From assembly GCF_963082655.1 (NCBI RefSeq), contig NC_081554.1, positions 39,826,354 through 39,890,353 on the forward strand: a DNA stretch of 64,000 bases, given 5' to 3'. A program made the translations under genes and the position numbers. Positions 33,081-44,049 of this stretch are shown one piece after another; positions within the stretch are counted from its first letter, which is position 1, and every line of letters starts with the position of its first letter. The stretch is from Stomoxys calcitrans. Lineage: Eukaryota > Arthropoda > Insecta > Diptera > Muscidae. Below the pieces are notes generated by a model. It saw only the letters and a list, made by a program, of their open reading frames with translations, searched no databases and had not been told where the DNA came from.

Positions 33081-33544
33081 TATTTTGTTATACACAATTG
33101 AACAATGCCTTAGCTAATCGAATTAGAATTGGTGTCTATAGAGGCTCAAGATGTAAAATTTAGAGATCGGTTTATATTGAAGCTACATGAGGTTATGGTG
33201 GTTATTACTGTAAGTCAAAGCAAAATACTTCATTCAAAATTCAGTTGAGTCGGATAATTATTGCATCCTCTAGAAGCTCAAGGAGTCAAGATCCAAGATC
33301 GGTTTGTATGGGAGATATATCAAAACATGGACCGATATGACCTGTTTACAGTCCAAACCGACCTACACTAATAGGAAGTATTTGTACAGAATTTCAAGCC
33401 CATAGCTTTGTTCCTTCGAACCATAACGTGCTTTCAACAGGACGGATAGGGCTAAGTCGACGATCAAGAATTTTTCGATGTGTTACAAATGGAATGACGA
33501 AATGGTATACCCCCATCTTATATTGTATAAGATGGGGGTATACC
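33081..33544 (+). repeat. 153-bp family element, A subtype, 3' part
   Basis: Two to three plus-oriented A units ('agaggctcaagatg', 'gatcggtttatattgaagct', 'gacctacactaataggaagt') and a shortened tail lead into a 3' terminus that has become a perfect palindrome at 33,504-33,544. It abuts the B-type array in opposite orientation, with TTGTTATACACAATTGAACA at the junction; the same junction is found at about 53,920. Confidence 0.75.
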
Positions 33545-33559
33545 AATCTTGTAGGGTAT

Positions 33560-33690
33560 AATGATGGGTATTTGACAGTAGGGTACGAATGTTACATCCA
33601 ATTTTGGGGCCAAGTGGTAACAATATCGATTGTGAAGGTACCAAGGGTACGGGCCAGCTGGTTTGAGGCATTTTTGCATGTTTTACGCCT
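33560..33690 (+). mobile_element. Helitron-like element fragment
   Basis: Short match to the units at 12-14 kb: 'agtagggtacgaatgttacatccaattttggggccaagtgg', then GGTACGGGCCAGCTGG, which resembles the GC-rich 3' end. Only one unit is present. Confidence 0.4.
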
Positions 33691-34280
33691 TTCGAAATTA
33701 TCTTCTCATATTTAAGTATTTATTTACAAATACCTTGTCCCTGCTATTTTCTATTTGCAATATTATTGTTGCAATTCTTCTTAAATAATGCTAACTACCG
33801 ATTGTGCAATTAATTTAAAAATATTTTATTAGCAAATTGTTCTCCGTTTCTGCATCAAAAAAAACATAAACACGACAGCTAACAAGAACGCTTAGAATGC
33901 CCACAGTTAAAAACAAGATGTAAACAATGATCAGTTAAAACAATTCTAAAATAGCTTGAGACCCAACCCATAATAGAAATTCACCGAAGGAAAAAAGAAC
34001 GGAAGATTGACATTAGTGTTACATGTATAAACACAAACGTTGATGAGATCCCAAATGGATGGGCTCTCTTATGCTGGTCAAATAGTGAAAATCAATTGTG
34101 CTGGGAATCAATCAACATGCATATATCAAGACAAGTTGAAGGAATAAAGCATTACAAACCATCTTCAAGCTGTGAAGCTGTCCATAGGGCAAATCCTTAT
34201 TTGTTCCTAATTCCTGAATTAGAAATTAGAATTTAGAAATTACCTTTCTAAAGTCTTGAGCTTGAATACAAGATAAAAAA
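33691..34280. other. Unassigned AT-rich sequence
   Basis: No gene or repeat family member was recognised between the two Helitron-like segments. Confidence 0.4.
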
Positions 34281-34281
34281 T

Positions 34282-35410
34282 TCTTATATATAAAAATCAA
34301 TGTGTTTGTTTGAAGGTTTGTTTATGTGTTCCTTATTGACTCAAACGGCTGAACCGAAGGGGGAGTGGACCCTCCCCCTTACACTAATTTTCAGAAACGC
34401 CATATCTCGGAGATGGGTGGTGCGATATAAGCAAAATTTTGTGTGCTCACTTATGTTAACCCAAACCCAAACAAAAATTTGGTATTAATATCAGATGGGG
34501 ATCCTAGGGAGTGGGGGGGGGGGGTGTCCCACCCCAAAACCTACCAAATATATATATACACCAATCACGACAATATTGGACTCAAATGAATGGTATTTAA
34601 GATAAGAAAACGTATCTGATATTTAATTGTCGGACCAAGTGTTTGGGGAACCACCCCAACCCCCAAAATACCCCTAAATCGGACATATTTACCGACCATG
34701 GCAATATGGGGCTCAATGAAAGGTGTTTGCGAGTAAAATACGAATATGATATCCAAATTTGGGACAAAGTTTCTGGGGATCCACCCCTTCCCCAAAACAC
34801 TCCCCAAACAGGACTTATTTACTGACCATGGCAATATGGGGCTTAAATAAAAGGTATTTCAGTGTAGAATACGAATCTAATAACCAGATGTGGGACAAAG
34901 TGTTTGGGGGGCCTCCCATTCCCGAGAACATACCCCAAAGAAGACAAATTTACGACAATATGGGATTCAAATGAAAGGTCTTTGGAAGTAAAGCACGAAT
35001 CTGATATCAATATTCGGGAAAAGTGTCTATGGGGCCACCCCACCCCCATAACACCACCCAAATGGGAAGTTTTTGCTGACCATTGCAATATGAGGCTCAA
35101 AAAAGGGGTATTTTAGAGTGGAACTCGAATCTGATATATATTTTCAAAGTCAATTCACTGAGTGGCCGCCCCATTCTCCAAAACACCCCCAAACCGGTCA
35201 TGTTTGCCGACTATGGAAAAATTAAGCTCAAATGAAGCGTATTTCGGAGTAGACCATGAATCTGACATCAACATTCGGCACCAACTGTCTAGGGGACGTC
35301 CCACCACTATAGTAACCCCCAAGTAGGACGTATTTGCTCACCAAGACAATTTGGGTCTTCAAGATAGTGGAGCTCGATATTCATAGTTTTTAAGGCCCAT
35401 AACCCAAACC
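34282..35410 (+). mobile_element. Helitron-like non-autonomous element, copy 2, 3' side cut by a SINE
   Basis: Begins TCTTATATATAAAAATCAAT then GTGTTTGTTTG, a 5'-TC start like the one at 62,028, and continues with about five units: 'caatatgggg(c)tcaaatgaaagg', 'gagtaaaatacgaatatgatatccaaatttgggacaaag', and CCACCCC/CCCAAAACACCCC. Anchors at about 34,700, 34,830, 34,954 and 35,084 are 124-130 bp apart. A G12 run lies at 34,515-34,526. The GC-rich 3' end is missing because a SINE follows at 35,411. No coding sequence. Confidence 0.65.
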
Positions 35411-35718
35411 GGAAGCCACCGTAGCGCAGAGTTTAGCATGTCCGCCTATGACGCTGAACTCCTGGGTTCGAATCCTGGCGAGACCATCCGAAAAATTTTC
35501 AGCGGTGGTTTTCCCCTCCTTATGCTGGCAAAATTTGTGAGGCACTATGCCATGTAGAACTTCTCTCCAAAGAAGTGTCTCACTGGGGCACGCCGTTCGG
35601 ACTCTGCTATAAAAAGGAGATCCCTTATCATTGAGCTTAAAACTTGAATCGGACTGCACTCATTGATATGTGAGAAGTTTGCCCCTGTTCCTTAGTGGAA
35701 TGTTCATGGGCAAATTTT
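35411..35718 (+). repeat. tRNA-derived SINE, full-length copy 2
   Basis: Head GGAAGCCACCGTAGCGCAGA with A box from 35,422 and perfect B box GGTTCGAATCC at 35,465-35,475. The body (GGTGGTTTTCCCCTCCTTAT, 'ggcacgccgttcggac', GAGAAGTTTGCCCCTGTTCC) and end TGTTCATGGGCAAATTTT match copy 1 throughout with scattered substitutions. Inserted in the Helitron-like element. Confidence 0.85.
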
Positions 35719-37085
35719 TCATTTGCATAGCCATTTTTCTACGAGTGTTTTAGCTGAATTAAAACCCACAACATATGGTTAAGAAATGCAAAGCACAAAG
35801 CATCTCATCAAAGTTGGCTAGAAATGTTTTATATCGTCATATCGCAAATATGTTGCCAATACTGCAATACTAAGAAATGAGACACAAAAGAACTCTACCA
35901 AAAAAGTAAAAACAAATTTTAAGTTAATTAAAATGAATACAGCAAACAATCTAGCGGAAAAACGACAGATAGATAGATAGATGGGTGAAGATGCTTAAGA
36001 TGGTGTTGGTGATGATGACATTAACTCCTATAAGCCATGAGTAGAATTTAGAATCATTTAAAACTCATTAGGTTGACTTAAAGGAAAATCCAAAACTTTA
36101 TGGAACTGAAGCTTCTGTTTTCTAAATATAATTACTTATTCAAAAGATAAAAAACAAAACCCAAAGATTACTATTAACAAAAAATGCAATAAGAGCACAC
36201 TATTAACTTTGTCTATTTGCAAAAGTATTTTTATTAAATTAATTTTAATATTAATGACTACAAAAAACCTACATAATAACCATACTTTACCATTGTAAAG
36301 AGGACAAAACAAAATAGTTTTAAACCACCCGCTAAGTTTTGTTTTGTTTACAAAAAGTGACTTTGTGATATAAATTCAACCGGTTTTCTTTTATGTATTG
36401 CCTTTTAACAATAAAATGGTTAAAAATCAAAAACATTTATTTTAAGACGTGTTTGGTTTTTTTAACCACAATTTGGCTTGGTTTTTTTTGGCGTACAAGT
36501 ATTATTTTTATATTTTTTTTTAACCGATACCTTTTAACAACAAAGCAGTCCATTTATCAATGAGTAACTGACCTTCACAACAGCTAAATTCTGTTAGCTT
36601 TAGTCAGGGGTATTTTTTGATTTTGGGTTTTTATTTGCTAATGATTTCTGGTTACATTTATGTTGAACAAAACATCAGAAAAGTGTCTATTAATTTGAAA
36701 TTTACTCTGCAAATTGCAAACAAGAAGGATGAAACCAGGTTATGTTTTGTTCTATTTTGCTTTTTAGCTTCATATAAGTCTAACGGGACAACAAAAAGTG
36801 GCACATTATTCTATCCGTACATATAAATTAATAATGTTGGATGTATATGTGTCTTACTTTTAAGCTCAACTTTGGGAAAAGAGGGTACAGCTATTACCAT
36901 GAAACATAATTCGATGAAATTTTATCACAAAGACAAAATCTTGACCAATTTTTCTCACAATTTTTGGTTAAATTATCAAAATACAAAATTTCGATAACAA
37001 TTTCTTTGAAGACAAAATATCGATAAATTAATCCCCAAAGTCAAAAACTTCGACTACATTTTTCTTAAGACCAAATTTCTATGGA
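35719..37085. other. Unassigned AT-rich sequence
   Basis: No gene was recognised. A GATA run (AGATAGATAGATAGATGG) lies at about 35,966-35,983. At 36,920-37,080 an irregular repetition of 'acaaaat(t/a)tcgata' is visible. The 69-residue frame at 36,617-36,826 has no motif. Confidence 0.45.
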
Positions 37086-37087
37086 CC

Positions 37088-39190
37088 ATAGTTAATTTGG
37101 ATGTTGCAGACCATTGTAGAAGTCATTGTGCAAAATTTCAGCAAAATCGGATAAGAATTGCACCTTATCAAGATCGCCTTATCAAGATAAACCGATCTCC
37201 CTTATCGTTTATATAGTAATCGGTTTAAATAGTAATCGGTTTATATAGTAATCGATTTATATAGTAATCGGTTTATATGGTAATCGGTTTATATAGTAAT
37301 CGGTTTATATAGTAATCGGTTTATATAGTAATCGGTTTATATAGTAATCGATTTATATAGTAATCGGTTTATATAGTAATCGGTTTATATAGTAATCGGT
37401 TTATATAGTAATCGGTTTATATAGTAATCGGTTTATATGGTAATCGGTTTATATAGTAATCGGTTTATATAGTAATCGGTTTATATAGTAATCGGTTTAT
37501 ATAGTAATCGGTTTATAAAGTAATCGGTTTATATAGTAATTGGTTTATATAGTAATCGGTTTATATAGTAATCGGTTTATATAGTAATCAGTTTATATAG
37601 TAATCGGTTTACATAGTAATCGTTTTATATAGTAATCGGTTTATATAGTAATCGATTTATATAGTAATCGGTTTATATAGTAATCGGTTTATATAGTAAT
37701 CGGTTTATAAAGTAATCGGTTTATATGGTAATAGTTTTATATAGTAATCGGTTTATATAGTAATCGGTTTATATGGTAATAGTTTTATATAGTAATTGGT
37801 TTATATAGTAATCGTTTTATAAAGTAATCGATTTATATAGTAATCGGTTTATATAGTAATCGTTTTATATAGTAATCGGTTTATATAGTAATCGGTTTAT
37901 ATAGTAATCAGTTTATATAGTAATCGATTTATATAGTAATCGGTTTATATAGTAATCGTTTTATATAGTAATCAGTTTATATAGTAATCGTTTTATATAG
38001 TAAACGGTTTATATAGTAATCAGTTTATATAGTAATCGGTTTATATAGTAATCGTTTTATATAGTAATCGGTTTATATAGTATTCGGTTTATATAGTAAT
38101 CGTTTTATATAGTAATCAGTTTATATAGTAATCGGTTTATATAGTAATCGGTTTATATAGTAATCGGTTTATATAGTAATCGATTTACATAGTAATCGTT
38201 TTATATAGTAATCGGTTTATATAGTAATCTTTTTATATATTTGACACGTATGTTTAGATTCATAGAAAAAGTTGTTGTACTGTCGTTGTTCAGCCAAATC
38301 GGATAAGAATTCCGCCCTCTAGAGTCTCAAGAAGTAAAATCCGGAGACGGTTTATATCGAAGCTATATCAGGTTATAAACCGATTTAAACCATACTTGGC
38401 ATAGTTGTGGTAAGTCATAACAAAACACCTCATAGAAGCCAAATCTGATAAGAATTAAGCCGTCTAGAGGCTCAAGAAGTCAAGATCCGAGATCGGTTTA
38501 TATGGCAGCTATGTCAGGTTATGAACCGATTTGTACCATTCTTGACACACTTATTCAAACTCAAAACAAAACACCTTGTGCAAAATTTCAGCCAAATCGG
38601 ATAAGAATTGTGTGCCCTCTAGAGGCTCAAGAACTCAAGATCCAAGATCGGTTTATGTGGCAGCTATATCAGGTTATGAAGAGATTTAGACCATACTTGC
38701 CATAGTTGTTAGAAGATAAAACAAAACACTTCCGGCAAAATTTTAGCCAAATCGAATGGTAATAGCGCACCATAGAGGTTCAAGAAGTCAAAATCAGAGA
38801 TCGGTTTTTATGGCAGCTATATCAGGATATGAACCGGCTTGAACAATACTTGGCACAGTTTTTGGAAGTCATAACAAAACACTTCATACAAAATTTCATA
38901 CAAATGGGATAAGTATTGCGCCGTCTAACGGTCCGAGAAGTCAAGATCCGAGATCGGATTATATCCCAGCCCACCTACACTATTAGAAAGTATTTGTGCA
39001 AAAGTTCAAGCCTAGCTTTATTATTTCGAAAGTAAGCGTGCTTTTGACAGATGGTCGGACATGGCTAAATCGACTTAGAGTGTCAATGTGATCAAGAATA
39101 TGTTGGGTCTCAGATCAATATTTCCATGTATTACAAAAGGAATGACGAAATTAGTATACACCCCATCCTATGGTGGAGAGAGAGATAAAC
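37088..39190 (+). repeat. 153-bp family element, A subtype, expanded by an internal minisatellite
   Basis: Plus-oriented A units flank a 16-bp tandem array on both sides. Left: 'gcaaaatttcagcaaaatcggataagaattgc' at 37,127-37,160. Right: five units from 38,270 (AGCCAAATCGGATAAGAATT onward) to the tail near 39,040-39,180. The end CACCCCATCCTATGGTGGAG is a mutated 3' hairpin with lost TATA. A recognisable 5' terminus is absent. Confidence 0.75.
37203..38243 (+). repeat. 16-bp minisatellite, about 65 copies
   Basis: Tandem 16-mers of consensus ATAGTAATCGGTTTAT over about 1.04 kb with point variants (cgatttat, cgttttat, cagtttat, tatggtaat). The core ATCGGTTTATAT is the conserved motif of the surrounding 153-bp units, so the array probably arose by local amplification inside the element. 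Non-coding, no spacers. Confidence 0.95.
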
Positions 39191-39420
39191 GAAAAGTAGA
39201 AAAAGCAGTAGAGACCAAAAAATAAGTCTCACCGACTAGAGAGCAGCCCTATCATCATCAGATTATAGACCCATTTGGACCGTACTTGACGCAGTTGTTG
39301 AAAGTTATCACAGAACTCTAAATGCAAAATTTTAACCAAATCGGTCAAAAAATAAACCGACATGGCGCATTTGCAATCCCCAATGACATGCATCAATTGT
39401 TAGTATCTTTGCAATGGTAA
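39191..39420 (+). repeat. 153-bp family fragment, A subtype
   Basis: 'gattatagacccatttggaccgtacttgacgcagttgttga' and 'aaattttaaccaaatcgg' place about 150 bp of a degraded unit here, ending where an inverted SINE fragment starts. Confidence 0.5.
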
Positions 39421-39562
39421 AGGGTCTCCTTCATATATCCGAGTCCCAATGTCGTGCCGCTGAGCGACAACTCTTTGGGGAGTAGTTTTTACATGACAAA
39501 GTACTTCACAAATGTTCCAAACATTAGGAGGGGATAATCACCGCTGAAAATTTTTTTCTGAT
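39421..39562 (-). repeat. tRNA-derived SINE, fragment
   Basis: The reverse complement matches the SINE body: CGAGTCCCAATGTCGTGCCG, CTGAGCGACAACTCTTTGGG, AGTACTTCACAAATGTTCCA, ATTAGGAGGGGATAATCACC and 'gctgaaaatttttttctgatg'. The tRNA-like head is missing. A CTGTCTGTC run of the 153-bp-family tail follows. Confidence 0.75.
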
Positions 39563-41050
39563 GTTCTGTCTGTCTGTCCATCTGTCTGTCTGACTGTTCG
39601 TTCGCCTATCTTTCAAAAGTAAGCTTGCTTTCAACAGAGGGACAGACCTATATCGAAAGCACTCTAACCTTCGATGGAGTAGGCATTTAAAATTTTATAC
39701 AAATATTTTGTAGGTCGGTTGAGATTTATTCGGGCCTCATCGACCCATATTTGCATATAGCTTCCATATAAACAAATCTCACGAACACTCAAATAAATTT
39801 CAGTTTGGCTAACTAGACAAGACTAGACTAAACTCTTCTATAGCCTGCAACATTTGTACCAAGTATGATCTTAATCGCAGTATAGCATGATAAAGCTCTC
39901 ACAAAAACCGCATTCTCATTCAATTCTAATTTTATTTTCTGAAAAAAAAAAAGATAAAGAAATCTTATCCATGCGACTTATATTGAAATTTATATACAGT
40001 TTTTTCCCCATTAAACATGCTACCCCTTAGACAAAATGACATATTAGAGTATTATGCAGCAATAAATTCTAAATGAAAAACTGTTGGCAACGATCGCCCA
40101 AGGTTTATATGCAAATGGCCGGAACTGTGATAAATCAACTGCTGGTCAAAGCCAGTCAATGCTTTCTGTCGATAGATTAAAGTAACATGTCCAAAAATAC
40201 AATTTGTCAAATGAGACGACATGATTGACAAGTTTAAATTTATAGTAAGTGACACTTCATTAGAGAAAAAAGTGAAACAATAAAATCATAGTAAGGAAAA
40301 AATAACAACAAAAGGTAAATTTTTACAATAAAAACTTTTTCTAAGGAATAGGAAAATAAAAGCAATGATAAAAGACGTCGTTTAAAATTTCACCTGAATT
40401 GGAAAAGATCTATCATTTTCTGGGGTTCAGGAAATCAAAGAGGGTATATGGAAGCAATACCTTAAATATCGGCCATTTACATTCCCAATCATCCTACACC
40501 AAAAGAAATATTTGTTCAAAATTTTGACCGGCTGGATTTAATCGTCGAAATACGCGCGCTGTCGACAGACAGATAGACTCACGGACAGGTCTAGACCTGC
40601 GATGCCCAGCCCTTTACGGTGGCGTTGATGGCAAGTCACACGTATTCTTACGCTCTTTGTTTCAGTAGTTGTTGAGACAGAAATGAATGAAAATTCACAG
40701 GGGTATATGCATCGTTTTTTGGTTTATATAAAAAAAAAACAAAGATGTTTGTTTATTAAACACTTGGAAGATAAAAAAAATTATTTAAAATTTCTAATTT
40801 TAGGTCTACTTTTTAAAACACTAATTATTCAGTCCAAACAATGGGTTTTTACATAAGGAGAGAATTAAAAATATTTAAAGAGAGTATTTCACACATAAAG
40901 TCATATTTTCATTTTGGGCATCGGTAGTCTAGATCGATTTCATATTACATATTTAGGGTCTTATAAGGTCCTTAACTAACATTTTGAGATGTTACCAACG
41001 GAATTTTCAAAAAAACCCATCCTATAGAGCAGGGTACAACAATATGTCTA
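39563..41050 (+). repeat. Scattered 153-bp family scraps in AT-rich DNA
   Basis: Recognisable pieces include the tail at 39,600-39,650 ('caaaagtaagcttgctttcaacagag'), an inverted unit scrap near 39,750-39,790 ('catatagcttccatataaac') and a degraded plus-strand unit and tail at about 40,380-40,600 ('ccaatcatcctacaccaaaagaaatatttg', GTCGACAGACAGATAGAC). A possible 3' end is at 41,010-41,038 (CCCATCCTATAGAGCAGGGT). The rest is unassigned. Confidence 0.5.
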
Positions 41051-41815
41051 AAAAGAGAAAATACTGAAAAATGTTTTACTATTCTTTTTTAATTTTAAAG
41101 ATCATGTTATCTATTGCAACTTTTTTTGTAAGTTTGTGTAGTTTCTTCCAATCTATCACAAAACAGTAGTTTACACTTAATGTGCGTAGGCAGTTGACTT
41201 TGGAAACGTTCTGTTACATTTGCCATTAGTGTGTGTCTATATATTACTAACTTTGGCTGACAACCAACAACATTGGTTTCAAATAAACGTTGAAGGGGTA
41301 ACGTGACATAGCTTGCCTTAGTGTATAGTGAGGGTTCCGTTGATTTTTGTTCTTTTGTGTAAACATTATCCGTCTCACACTATATGGAATTCTGCGCATG
41401 CGCACCAGTAGCATTTTAAAAGCCTCCACTCTGCCCAGCTGAGCTAAGGCTTTACAATTGTGGTGGCTTACCATTTACTCTGTACTCAAGCCTGTAATAT
41501 ATTATTCAATATTTCTATGTTCTTTGCCATTTTCTAGTTGAAGACAAGAAATGTGCTGCAACTGCCAATGACTATGGGCAACAAGAAAAGTTAATCGACA
41601 CGTTTTGTATTGAAAAGTTACAACGTGAGCTTAGAGGCGATAAGAAGCGCGCACACAACACCGTATGGTTGCAGTTGGCAAAGGTGTTGTTAGTTGGCGG
41701 TTAATATTGTTGGTCCTAATGATAGTGTGGTGTAAATTAGGCTTAGAGATAACAAAGGGATGGATAGCTAAGCAACATAACCCTCTCAGAAGTATCGAGA
41801 TTTTACCAAGTCCAG
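41051..41815. other. Unassigned sequence
   Basis: No repeat family member was recognised. The 65-75-residue frames on the minus strand (41,247-41,474; 41,631-41,828) have no domain. The region directly precedes the endonuclease reading of a retrotransposon, and part of it (41,640-41,815) may be its unrecognised 5' portion. Confidence 0.45.
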
Positions 41816-41819
41816 AGCG

Positions 41820-43260
41820 AGATGTCAAACTACAACCTAGACATCCACGGTTTAAGTGAAGTACGAAGGCCGAAATCTAGAACTGTGGATCTTCAAGGAG
41901 GCTACCACTACATTTTTTCAGGCAATGTAATCCACCTAATAAATAGAGTCGGTCTTTTACAGTCGCCGAAAGCAAAGCGAACTCTTCTATCATACAATGT
42001 TATATCTGAACGCATCATGACGGCAAGATTAATTCCAAAATTCCGCAAAATATCCATTGTGCCAATAGAACCCAATGACGACCAAAGAAAGGATCAATTA
42101 TATGCCCAACTCGATTCAATGATGAGCTCTCTACCAAAAGGAGACATTTAACTTGTTATGGGGGATTTCAATGCCAAGATGGGCAATAACAACAATCAAT
42201 CATGGGATTGCAAGGAGCTGGCGATACCAGGAATGACAGATTGGTTGATTTCTGCGTAAGAAACCCTTGCTCTTTATTGGAGGAACAAAATTCCCCCATA
42301 AAAATATACACAAATATACTTGGAAATCACCAGATGGAAACACCGGCAATCAGATCGACCACGTACATATCAGCAAACTCTTTCTGGGTTCGCGGATGAA
42401 TGTGAAACCTAGACGAGGAGCCGACATCGAATGTGACCACAACCTCAACCTCTTAAACTTAAAAGACCCCGAAACAACGGCATGTATGAAGACGCCCACC
42501 TCTATTACAGACATTGCCCTATGATCCCTAAAATCTGGGATAAGCGCCTCCGCCTCGCTGGTCAGACGCCTAGTTCACAGAGATAAGCGAATATATTTTT
42601 TAATATGCTGGCAGAGCAAGCCAAAAATGCAGCTAATATTGGAAACATGTGTGGTGTTTACGAGTCAATAAAATAAATGAGTGGCAACAATATAAGATCA
42701 ATGGCAATAATAATAAGGACGGATGGGAATTAACAACACCCGAACAGCAATTAGAAAGTTGTCGCGGATTCTTCAGCTCCGAAGGACTATCACACCCCAT
42801 GGCACAAGCGATCACCCCAATAATCAGGAAGGCCGGGAATACAAACGCTGTCCCCACCGAATAGAAGAAGAGGATCATGGTAACAATCCCAAAGAAGGGC
42901 GACCTCTCCCAGTGTAAGAACTGAAGGGGGATTAAAGTCATGGCAAGTCTTCTTCTGCAGCGTATTTCGCCTGCACTTGACAGTATTTTGAGGAAAAAAC
43001 AGACCGATTTTCAGGCCAGGACGTTTTTGTGCCGACCACATTAGCTCTCTGCGACTTCGAGCGTGCTTTTGACACAGTTTCGCAAAGTTCAATGTGGAGC
43101 ACGCTGTTGAATAAGGGCATCCCTGAAAAAAATCATGACACTAATAAGAGAGCTGTATAGGAATTCTAAAGTTTCAGTAGGGCCGACCTTTCGGGATCGA
43201 CAAAGTAGTGAAGCAGGGTTGCATCCTGTCATTATTAGAAGCAGCCTTTCTTAAACTCAA
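41820..43260 (+). pseudogene. APE-type endonuclease/RT retrotransposon, degraded
   Basis: The endonuclease domain begins with SNYNLDIHGLSEVRRPKS (41,822 on; canonical ILGLSEVRW), continues to VMGDFNAKMGNNN (DFNA motif, about 42,157-42,190) after an in-frame stop, then NQIDHVHISKLF and RRGADIECDHNLNLL (canonical GADxxSDHxL, about 42,414-42,450). After a degraded linker the RT reads VTIPKKGDLSQCKN*RGI and ILRKKQTDFQA near 42,880-43,020, then ELYRNSKVSVG and SEAGLHPVI (canonical GVRQGC). Similarity stops near 43,220. Its C-terminal end reappears at 43,795-44,020, so a SINE and a MITE split it. Many stops and frameshifts; dead. Confidence 0.8.
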
Positions 43261-43324
43261 CAAAGTTTGAAGATGCAATGGCATCTTACAAAATACAAAA
43301 GTCAGAATTTTTAAATGCAAATTT

Positions 43325-43430
43325 AAATTTTGCCCATGAACATTTGTTCTGTAGGTCTCGCCAGGATTCGAACCGAGGCGTCAGCGTCATAGGCGGACAT
43401 GCTGACGTCTGCGCTACGGTGGCCTCCCAG
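43325..43430 (-). repeat. tRNA-derived SINE with both ends and an internal deletion
   Basis: On the minus strand, the tRNA-like head (B box GGTTCGAATCC read as GGATTCGAACC at 43,362-43,372; 'taggcggacatgctgacgtctgcgctacggtggcc') is joined directly to the SINE 3' end (complement of AATTTTGCCCATGAACATTT). About 200 bp of body is missing. Confidence 0.75.
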
Positions 43431-43545
43431 AATTTTCAATAGCAGTGTCAAATCTATTTTATAATATGGTTGTACAACTTGGAGCTTGACACAAGCGACT
43501 ACCAGCAAAATCCAAGTTTTTACAAATCGCTGCCTGCCACAAATA

Positions 43546-43780
43546 TTGGGTTCCCCAAAAAGTAATTGCGATTTTTTAAAAGGAAGTAAATGCATTTTTA
43601 ATAAAAATTAGAATGAATTTTAATCAAATATACTTCTTTACACTTTTTTTCTAAAGCAAGCTAAAAGTAACAGCTGATAACTGACAGAAGAAAGAATGCA
43701 ATTACAGAGTCACAAGCTGTGAAAAAATTTGTCAACGCCGACTATATGAAAAATCCGCAATTACTTTTTGGGCAACCCAA
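43546..43780 (+). mobile_element. Mariner-type MITE, copy 2
   Basis: 235 bp between TA dinucleotides (43,544-43,545 and 43,781-43,782). The left TIR TTGGGTTCCCCAAAAAGTAA has one substitution and the right end TTACTTTTTGGGCAACCCAA is intact. It inserted within or next to the retrotransposon at 41.8-44.0 kb. Confidence 0.9.
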
Positions 43781-43794
43781 TACTTCGAATTTTC

Positions 43795-44025
43795 TGGCTA
43801 AATCGTATTTCAAATGGGAACAAAGAACAAACACATCCCCCATCGATGTAGAAATCCGGAAGAGAAAATGGACTTGATTGTGTCATATCGTACACCGACC
43901 GCGTGATGATATAGCGAGAAATATCCTAAACTGTAAGCCGCCAGGAAAGCGAGGGATGGGACACTCGAAAGACACATGGATCCGCTGCGCTAAAAAGAGA
44001 GTTGGAATCAACCTATTATAGTACT
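43795..44025 (+). pseudogene. C-terminal end of the endonuclease/RT retrotransposon
   Basis: The reading GHIVHRPRDDIARNILNCKP then PGKRGMGHSKDTWIRCAKKR matches the conserved end of such polyproteins (WIGHTLRRP.D.I.R..L.W.P.G.R.RGRP..TWRR). It continues the element truncated at 43,260 after the SINE and MITE. Confidence 0.7.
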
Positions 44026-44049
44026 ATAATTTCGTTAATCCCTTTTCCA

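Noticed and set aside
37203..38243. CRISPR-like regular repeat array
   Set aside because: The 16-mers are contiguous with no spacers, and the context is a eukaryotic transposable element; it is a minisatellite.
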